Notes under the pieces: generated by a model
What the model was told of the DNA's origin: nothing
Databases searched by the model: none
What the model saw: the letters and a program-made list of their open reading frames with translations, nothing else
Made by a program: the position numbers and the translations under genes
Part shown: piece by piece, positions 45,686 to 51,644 of the stretch
How positions within the stretch are numbered: the first letter of the stretch is position 1
Layout of the letters: every line of letters begins with the position of its first letter
NCBI GenBank assembly: GCA_003022435.1
Contig: PXUA01000010.1
Location: 13,376-65,019, forward strand
Source of the DNA: Bacteroidetes bacterium SW_9_63_38
GTDB lineage: Bacteria > Bacteroidota > Rhodothermia > Rhodothermales > Salinibacteraceae
Direction of reading: 5' to 3'
DNA: 51,644 bases

Positions 45686-47782
45686 ATGCCCCAGCAGCCC
45701 ACGCCCAGCGATCCTCAGGACGAAGGGGAGGACGACTCCTCCATCTTCCGGTCCCGATTGGCGCTGTGGATCTACCTGGCGGTCTTTCTCGCGCTGGTCG
45801 TCCATCTCGTCCTGAACCGGACGGGCACCGACGCGGCGACGATCGAGTACAGTACCTTTCTGGACTACGTCGAGTCCGGGTACGTTGAGCGGGTGGAGGT
45901 TGTGGATGATGCCCAGATCAACGGCACCTACACGCGGGAAGCAGTGGAAGCCGGAGACGTGCGCCGACCGAAGGACGAGGGTAGCGGCCTCCTCGAAGCG
46001 GAAGCCGCGGCCGACGAACGCGCGTTTCGGACCACGAAGCCCTCCGACCACGAACTCACGGCCCTTCTGCGTGCTCACAACAGAAGGGTTGAAGCAGGGG
46101 AGGCCCGCACCCGCGTTCACTTCAGCGCGGAGGCGGAGACCGACTGGGCGAGCACGCTCCTCTTCTGGCTGATTCCGTTGGCCCTGCTGGCGCTCGTCTG
46201 GATCTTTTTCGTACGTCGGATGAATCCCGGCTCCCAGATGCTCAGCATCGGGAAAAACACGGCGACGCTGTTCGAGTCGTCCGAGCAGGATCTGGTGACA
46301 TTCGACGATGTCGCGGGCCTCGACGAAGCGAAAGAAGAGGTGGCAGAGGTCGTCGAGTTCTTAAAGAATCCCGAGAAGTTTACCCGGCTCGGGGGACAGC
46401 TGCCGAAGGGCGTGCTACTGGTGGGACCGCCCGGGACCGGAAAAACCCTCATGGCGAAGGCCGTGGCGGGAGAGGCCGGGGTGCCGTTTTTCTCCATCTC
46501 CGGGTCCGACTTTGTAGAGATGTTCGTCGGCGTCGGGGCGAGTCGAGTGCGCGACCTGTTTAAGAATGCAAAGGAAAAAGCACCCTGTATTATCTTCATC
46601 GACGAAATCGACGCCGTAGGGCGGTCGAGGGGCCGCGGCAATATGACCGAGGGCAACGACGAGCGGGAGAATACCCTCAATCAGTTGCTGGCGGAGATGG
46701 ACGGGTTTGACTCCGACGAGGGCGTCATCATCATGGCCGCCACGAACCGGCCCGACGTGCTGGACGACGCTCTATTGCGTCCCGGGCGGTTCGACCGCCA
46801 GATTCTCGTCGAGAAGCCGGATCGGATTGCCCGCGAGGAAATTTTTCAGGTGCACGTGCGGACGCTCACGCTGGCCGAGGACGTAGAGCTCGAAATCCTG
46901 GCCGGCCAGACGCCGGGCTTTGCCGGGGCCGAGATTGCCAACGTCTGCAACGAAGCTGCCCTCCTGGCCGCCCGGAAGGATAAGGCCCGGATTGAGATGG
47001 AGGATTTTGAGCGGTCGATCGACCGGGTCATCGCCGGGCTGGAGAAAAAGAACAAAATCATTTCCCCGGAGGAGCGGGAGGTCATCGCGTACCACGAGTC
47101 GGGCCATGCCATCGTCGGTTGGTTCCTGGAGCACACCGATCCGGTGGTGAAGGTCTCGATCGTTCCGCGCGGCATGTCGGCACTCGGGCACGCCCAGTAC
47201 CTCCCCGAAGAGCGATACCTGCACTCGACGGAGGCGCTTACCGACCGGATGACGATGGCTCTCGGGGGGCGCGTAGCGGAAGAAATCGTGTTCGACCGGG
47301 TCACCACCGGCGCACAGAACGACCTGGAGCGGATTACGAAGATGGCGTACGCGATGGTGACCGACTACGGCATGAGCGAGCGGGTGGGGAACGTGAGTTT
47401 TAACCTCTCGCGAGATGACGGCGACGCGCCGATGTTCGACAAGCCCTACTCAGACGCCACGGCCCAGATCATCGACGAGGAGGTGAAAGACATTATTGAA
47501 GGGGCTCGGGCCCGCGCCCGAGAACTGCTTCAGGAAAAGCGGGCACAGTTGGATGAGATGGCGGAGGCGCTGATCGATCGCGAGGTGCTGGGGCCGGAGG
47601 CACTGATCGACATTTTGGGGGAGCGGCCGCACGGGGAGTACGTGGCCGTCAACCGCCGCGGCAAGCGGCTGGCCAACGCGGATGAGGCCGCGAGTGAGGA
47701 GCCGCTGGAGCGAGATGGAAGTTCCTCTGAATCCGGGAGTAGTGAGGATCCCTCCGAAACCCATCAGAACGGCGTACCGTAG
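45686..47782 (+). CDS. ftsH: FtsH ATP-dependent zinc metalloprotease
   Basis: This 698-residue membrane AAA+ protease has two N-terminal spans ([19 protein letters not shown] near 25 and [19 protein letters not shown] near 170) around a periplasmic domain. Walker A is GPPGTGKT near 250, Walker B is [11 protein letters not shown], and the zinc site is HESGH near 470. It degrades misassembled membrane proteins and regulators. The ATG at 45686 places [14 protein letters not shown] at the N-terminus. A 64-residue low-complexity acidic tail ends the protein. Confidence 0.97.
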   Translation: MPQQPTPSDPQDEGEDDSSIFRSRLALWIYLAVFLALVVHLVLNRTGTDAATIEYSTFLDYVESGYVERVEVVDDAQINGTYTREAVEAGDVRRPKDEGSGLLEAEAAADERAFRTTKPSDHELTALLRAHNRRVEAGEARTRVHFSAEAETDWASTLLFWLIPLALLALVWIFFVRRMNPGSQMLSIGKNTATLFESSEQDLVTFDDVAGLDEAKEEVAEVVEFLKNPEKFTRLGGQLPKGVLLVGPPGTGKTLMAKAVAGEAGVPFFSISGSDFVEMFVGVGASRVRDLFKNAKEKAPCIIFIDEIDAVGRSRGRGNMTEGNDERENTLNQLLAEMDGFDSDEGVIIMAATNRPDVLDDALLRPGRFDRQILVEKPDRIAREEIFQVHVRTLTLAEDVELEILAGQTPGFAGAEIANVCNEAALLAARKDKARIEMEDFERSIDRVIAGLEKKNKIISPEEREVIAYHESGHAIVGWFLEHTDPVVKVSIVPRGMSALGHAQYLPEERYLHSTEALTDRMTMALGGRVAEEIVFDRVTTGAQNDLERITKMAYAMVTDYGMSERVGNVSFNLSRDDGDAPMFDKPYSDATAQIIDEEVKDIIEGARARARELLQEKRAQLDEMAEALIDREVLGPEALIDILGERPHGEYVAVNRRGKRLANADEAASEEPLERDGSSSESGSSEDPSETHQNGVP

Positions 47783-48125
47783 GCCCTTGGCGCAAACAAA
47801 GAAAGGGACCGCTCCAAACGAGCACGTGGTTGAGAGATCGGGGGCGCGGCCCGGCAAGAACTGAAATGCCGAGGCATTAAGGGCGTATCTTCTATCATTC
47901 CACCGATATATACCTCTGTACTAATCGGTCGATCGAAAGAACGCTGTTTGGCGGCGCTGAGGAGGGGTGAATTCTTTTCATTCCTTCTTCGCCGGTCGTT
48001 TTGGACCTTTCAGGGGGAATTGCGCTATACGTGAAGGCTGCGTGCACGACAGTTTAATCGTGCCGCCGCGCTCACGACACCGTGGCGCTCATGACATTGT
48101 GCGAATAAAGAGAGGCGAACTCGAC
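47783..48125 (+). promoter_or_regulatory. str operon leader
   Basis: This 343-bp gap precedes rpsL. It contains an AATGCCGAGGCATT inverted repeat near 47865-47880, a candidate promoter (TTGGAC at 48001, 19 bp, TATACG at 48026; spacing long) and a hairpin GCACGA-N8-TCGTGC at 48044-48063. The promoter assignment is weak. The structured leader is a plausible control site for ribosomal protein expression. Confidence 0.4.
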
Positions 48126-48500
48126 GTGCCGACAATACAGCAACTCATTCGGAAGGGGCGAAAAGACGAGACTGAGAAGAGCGACGCGCCTGCCCTTGAG
48201 GGGAGTCCCCAGCGCCGTGGGGTATGCATGCGTGTCTACACCACGACACCGAAGAAGCCGAACTCGGCGCTTCGGAAGGTGGCGCGTGTGCGCCTCACCA
48301 ACGGGAATGAGGTGACGGCCTACATTCCGGGAGAAGGGCACAACCTCCAAGAGCACTCGATTGTCCTCGTCCGCGGCGGCCGCGTGAAGGACCTTCCGGG
48401 TGTGAAGTACCACATTGTTCGCGGTGCGCTTGACACGGCCGGCGTCGAGGACCGTCGCCAAGGCCGTTCGAAGTACGGAACGAAAAAGCCCGCCGAGTAA
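48126..48500 (+). CDS. rpsL: Ribosomal protein S12
   Basis: This 124-residue S12 starts at GTG (48126) and shows [50 protein letters not shown] and [19 protein letters not shown] (shown in parts). It keeps the streptomycin-determining KPNSALRK and GVKYH segments of wild type. It is the first gene of the str operon and is followed by a strong hairpin. Confidence 0.98.
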   Translation: MPTIQQLIRKGRKDETEKSDAPALEGSPQRRGVCMRVYTTTPKKPNSALRKVARVRLTNGNEVTAYIPGEGHNLQEHSIVLVRGGRVKDLPGVKYHIVRGALDTAGVEDRRQGRSKYGTKKPAE

Positions 48501-48512
48501 CGTGACGACCGA

Positions 48513-48551
48513 GCGCTGTGTGCTCTCGGATCCCGAGAGTTGTCACAGCGC
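48513..48551 (+). promoter_or_regulatory. rpsL-rpsG intercistronic hairpin (possible S7 control site)
   Basis: An outer stem GCGCTGTG / CACAGCGC (48513-48520 and 48544-48551) encloses an inner perfect stem CTCTCGG-ATC-CCGAGAG (48523-48539), with small bulges of 2 and 4 nt. In E. coli the S12-S7 intercistronic region is where S7 represses translation of its operon, so this position suggests an equivalent target. No T-run follows, so it should not terminate transcription. Confidence 0.65.
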
Positions 48552-48635
48552 CTTCTGTATTCCGGGACGGTTAGGGGGCTCGATCCAGTACCGTGCCGGC
48601 TCCTTCGAGCTTCCGACGAACGATCGATCCTCGTT

Positions 48636-49106
48636 ATGGCCCAAGACCAGGCAGCCAAGCAGCGTACTACCGACCCGGACCCGATGTATCGGGACGATCT
48701 TGTGTCCCGCTTTGTGAACGCTGTGATGCGGGACGGGAAGAAGAGCCTTGCCCAGCGCATTGTGTATGATTCCTTTGACGTGATTGAGGAGCGCACGGAC
48801 GAGCAAGGGCTCGAGGTTTTCAAGAAAGCTGTAAACAACGCGGCGCCCCTCGTTGAGGTACGGAGTCGGCGCGTGGGTGGGGCCACCTATCAGGTGCCCA
48901 TCGAGGTTCGGCCCGACCGGCGGGTGACGCTCGCGTTCCGGTGGATCATTCAGTATGCGCGGGCTCGGAAGGAAAAGAGTATGGCCAATCGATTGTCCAG
49001 CGAGCTCATCAATGCGGCCCGCGGGGAGGGCGGAGCCGTCAAGAAGAAGGACGATACACACCGCATGGCCGAATCGAATAAGGCCTTTGCGCACTTCAGC
49101 TTCTAG
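48636..49106 (+). CDS. rpsG: Ribosomal protein S7
   Basis: This 156-residue S7 is the standard length. It has FVNAVMRDGKKSLAQRIVYD, NNAAPLVEVRSRRVGGATYQVP, RRVTLAFRWIIQYAR and EGGAVKKKDDTHRMAESNKAF. It organises the 30S head and contacts mRNA and tRNA. Translation begins at the ATG at 48636, 135 bp after rpsL. Confidence 0.98.
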   Translation: MAQDQAAKQRTTDPDPMYRDDLVSRFVNAVMRDGKKSLAQRIVYDSFDVIEERTDEQGLEVFKKAVNNAAPLVEVRSRRVGGATYQVPIEVRPDRRVTLAFRWIIQYARARKEKSMANRLSSELINAARGEGGAVKKKDDTHRMAESNKAFAHFSF

Positions 49107-49202
49107 CGTACAACGCTGGAGCATCTCATTTTTCCAACACCGCTGTTCAGGTGTAATGCTTGGGCACGGGGGCGCCCTTGAGCACGCGACCAACCCACTA
49201 TC

Positions 49203-51407
49203 ATGGCTACAAAAGAAAACAACGAAAGCTTTCCGCTCGACCGGACGCGGAATATCGGCATCATGGCGCACATTGACGCCGGGAAGACGACCGCGACCGA
49301 ACGCATCCTGTTCTACACGGGGCGGCTCCACCGGATGGGAGAGGTACATGACGGAGCGGCCACGATGGACTTCATGGAGCAGGAAAAGGAGCGGGGAATT
49401 ACTATCTCGTCCGCCGCGACGACCTGCTACTGGGACGACCACAGGATCAACATCATTGACACGCCGGGCCACGTCGACTTCACGGTTGAGGTGGAACGGT
49501 CCCTTCGTGTCCTGGACGGGGCGATTGCGCTGTTCTGTGCTGTCGGCGGGGTCGAGCCGCAGTCTGAGACCGTGTGGCGGCAGGCCGACAAGTACGACAT
49601 TCCCCGCATCGGGTTCGTCAACAAGATGGACCGGACCGGGGCCGATTACGAGAACGTCCTCGAAATGATGGAGGATCGCCTCAATGCGACCCCGATTCCC
49701 CTCCAGATTCCGATCGGTAGCGGTGAGATGTTCCGCGGGGTCATTGACCTCGTGCGCAACCAGGCCGTCGTCTGGGACGAGGAATCGCAGGGCATGAAGT
49801 GGGACGTCCTCGAAGTTCCGGACGACATGAAGGGGGAGGCGGAAAAATGGCGCATCAAGCTACTGGAGGCCGTCGCGGAGCATGACGACGAGCTCCTCAT
49901 GAAGTACCTCGAAGGCGAGGAAGACATTGAGCCCGACGAGCTTGAGAGCGTGATCCGCACCGCCACGCTGAACCGGGAGATCACGCCGATGTTCTGCGGA
50001 TCGGCCCTGAAGAACAAAGGGATCCAGCGCCTCCTCGACGGGATCATCAAGTTTCTCCCGAGTCCGGATGAGGTGCCGCCCGTCACCGGCGACGATCCGG
50101 AGTTGAAGCGGAAGGCCGAGGTCGCGGCCAAGGAGGCCACGAAGGAGGCCAAGAAAGAGGCGGACGAGGATGAAGAGGTCGAAGTGATCGAAGCCGATTC
50201 GGATGACTACGAAGTCGTTCGTCGTCCCGAGGAAGACGATCCCTTTAGTGCGGTCGCGTTCAAGATCACAACGGATCCTTACGTCGGGAAGCTAACCTAC
50301 ATCCGCGTCTACAGCGGCACGCTGGAGGCTGGATCGAAGGTGTACAACCCCGCCCGGGACGAGACGGAGCGTGTGGGACGCCTCATGTTCATGCACGCCA
50401 ACAGCCGGGAGGATGTGGACATCATCCGCGCCGGGGACATCGCGGCCATTGTGGGACCGAAGAATCTGAAGACTGGGGATACGATCTGCGACCCCGAGAA
50501 TCCGGTTGTGCTCGAATCGATGCAGTTCCCGGAGCCGGTGATTCGGATTGCTGTGGAGCCGAAATCGAAGGCCGACCGCGAGAAGCTGATGAGCGGTCTC
50601 GTGAAGCTGGCTGAGGAAGACCCGACGTTTGACGTCTCGACCGACGAGGAGACGGGGCAGACAATTATCGCCGGAATGGGCGAGCTCCATCTCGAGATTA
50701 TCATCGACCGTCTCAAGCGAGAGTTCAAGGTGGAGGCCAATGTCGGGCAGCCGCAGGTGGCGTACCGCGAAGCCATCACCGCTACCATCGACGAGCACTA
50801 CGTACTCAAGAAGCAGTCCGGCGGTCGCGGGCAGTTTGCTGAACTCTACATGGAGGTTGGTCCGAGCGAGGACAAGGGCCTTGAGTTCGTCAACGAGATC
50901 AAGGGCGGTGTCATCCCGAAGGAGTTCATCCCGTCGGTCGAGCGTGGTATTGAAAGTGCGATGGAGGACGGTCCGATTGCGGGCTACCCGATGGAGGGGG
51001 TAAAGATTCGCCTTTACGATGGGGACCACCACGAGGTGGACTCCGATCAGAACGCCTTTGAAATTGCCGGTCGACTTGGATTTCGCGAGGCGGCCCGCAA
51101 CGCTGATCCGGTACTCATGGAACCGATGATGGATGTCGAGGTCATCACGCCTGAAGAATACATGGGCGACATCATCGGCGACCTCAACAGCCGACGCGGA
51201 CAGATCGGCCAGATGGACCAGCGCAACGACGCGCAGGTCATCAACGCCGAGGTGCCCCTGTCCGAGATGTTCGGGTACTCGACGGACCTCCGCTCGATCT
51301 CGCAGGGCCGGGCCATCTACACGATGCAGTTCGAAGCATACGAGCCGGTTCCAGACGACATCGCGACGGAGATCCTTGACGAAGACACAGTTGGGGCGGC
51401 TGTATAA
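49203..51407 (+). CDS. fusA: Elongation factor G
   Basis: The 734-residue GTPase drives translocation. It has AHIDAGKTT in the P-loop, [30 protein letters not shown] and the domain IV/V blocks ([34 protein letters not shown]). Between the G domain and domain II it carries about 35 extra residues (near 303-345), [24 protein letters not shown] Lys/Glu-rich sequence, so it is longer than the usual ~700 residues. Confidence 0.97.
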   Translation: MATKENNESFPLDRTRNIGIMAHIDAGKTTATERILFYTGRLHRMGEVHDGAATMDFMEQEKERGITISSAATTCYWDDHRINIIDTPGHVDFTVEVERSLRVLDGAIALFCAVGGVEPQSETVWRQADKYDIPRIGFVNKMDRTGADYENVLEMMEDRLNATPIPLQIPIGSGEMFRGVIDLVRNQAVVWDEESQGMKWDVLEVPDDMKGEAEKWRIKLLEAVAEHDDELLMKYLEGEEDIEPDELESVIRTATLNREITPMFCGSALKNKGIQRLLDGIIKFLPSPDEVPPVTGDDPELKRKAEVAAKEATKEAKKEADEDEEVEVIEADSDDYEVVRRPEEDDPFSAVAFKITTDPYVGKLTYIRVYSGTLEAGSKVYNPARDETERVGRLMFMHANSREDVDIIRAGDIAAIVGPKNLKTGDTICDPENPVVLESMQFPEPVIRIAVEPKSKADREKLMSGLVKLAEEDPTFDVSTDEETGQTIIAGMGELHLEIIIDRLKREFKVEANVGQPQVAYREAITATIDEHYVLKKQSGGRGQFAELYMEVGPSEDKGLEFVNEIKGGVIPKEFIPSVERGIESAMEDGPIAGYPMEGVKIRLYDGDHHEVDSDQNAFEIAGRLGFREAARNADPVLMEPMMDVEVITPEEYMGDIIGDLNSRRGQIGQMDQRNDAQVINAEVPLSEMFGYSTDLRSISQGRAIYTMQFEAYEPVPDDIATEILDEDTVGAAV

Positions 51408-51453
51408 CGCCGTCTCGATCCCGCGTCAGACACACTGAGCTACAACTTTACAG

Positions 51454-51477
51454 ACACCACAACACCACAACACCACA
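51454..51477 (+). repeat. Three tandem ACACCACA units in the tuf leader
   Basis: Three perfect 8-bp units end 6 bp before the tuf ATG. No Shine-Dalgarno sequence is visible, so this CA-rich stretch may itself promote initiation. Confidence 0.8.
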
Positions 51478-51482
51478 ACGCC

Positions 51483-51644
51483 ATGGCGAAGGAAGCCTTT
51501 GACCGAGAGAAGCCGCATGTAAACGTAGGAACGATCGGGCACGTCGACCACGGGAAGACGACCTTGACGGCCGCGATCACGAAGGTGTTGGCCGAGCGTG
51601 TGGGGGGGGCGGCGGCCGAGACGTTTGAGTCGATTGACAATGCG
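51483..51644 (+). CDS. tuf: Elongation factor Tu, 5' part
   Basis: The first 54 codons of EF-Tu are present, with the P-loop [17 protein letters not shown]. The gene continues beyond the window, 75 bp after fusA. In vivo it delivers aminoacyl-tRNA to the ribosome. The preceding leader is made of tandem ACACCACA units. Confidence 0.97.
   Translation, partial: MAKEAFDREKPHVNVGTIGHVDHGKTTLTAAITKVLAERVGGAAAETFESIDNA

Overview
The window is a GC-rich bacterial chromosome segment. Its proteins are rich in Asp and Glu, it carries a SUF-only Fe-S assembly cluster, its leaders are CA-rich with few obvious Shine-Dalgarno sites, and it has a PorW/SprE-like lipoprotein and an EF-G with an extra acidic/Lys-rich insert. 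Together these suggest a halophilic member of the Rhodothermota/Bacteroidota, such as a Salinibacter relative. The taxonomic call is an inference from gene content only.

Layout. (1) 95-10083, minus strand: a complete SUF operon in the order sufB, sufC, sufD, sufS, sufE and a sufT-like DUF59 gene, followed by a large TPR/AAA+/Fis-type regulator that has lost the sigma-54 contact loop, and a VOC protein. A divergent sufA-type carrier gene (10501-10833) is bracketed by two copies of a TGTAAAC-N4-GTTTAC palindrome. (2) 11356-18237: a tandem array of secreted DUF3047 proteins alternating with near-identical membrane-anchored Ser/Thr kinases (DUF3047, kinase, broken DUF3047, kinase, DUF3047). (3) 18261-21725, minus strand: two tandem DUF192 lipoproteins, a HemW-like protein that lacks all three radical-SAM cysteines, and a channel-like membrane protein. 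(4) 21994-25243: a cold-shock gene with a strong terminator, then a decayed accessory zone with a broken AlbA_2-domain regulator, iterated motifs, a perfect palindrome, and a tRNA-Met flanked by a 40-bp direct repeat. (5) 25636-31937: holB, a TPR protein, and a VWA / PP2C / kinase cassette that matches the TerY-P triad arrangement. (6) 31945-40926: yidD, hisI, a TerB-like protein, tspO, an SDR-DUF2867 fusion, several hypotheticals, a haem-peroxidase homologue whose proximal His is Tyr, and an S2P/CBS protease. (7) 41109-51644: pyruvate kinase, a PorW/SprE-like TPR lipoprotein, ftsH, and the str operon rpsL-rpsG-fusA-tuf, with tuf running off the end.

Three short non-coding elements with inverted ends (about 141-159 bp) look like MITEs: 10899-11057, 26993-27150 and 32972-33112. 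The last is flanked by TTA on both sides.

For a new biological system, the best candidates are the kinase/DUF3047 tandem array and the VWA-PP2C-kinase triad. The first is the less familiar of the two. Neither function can be proved from sequence alone.
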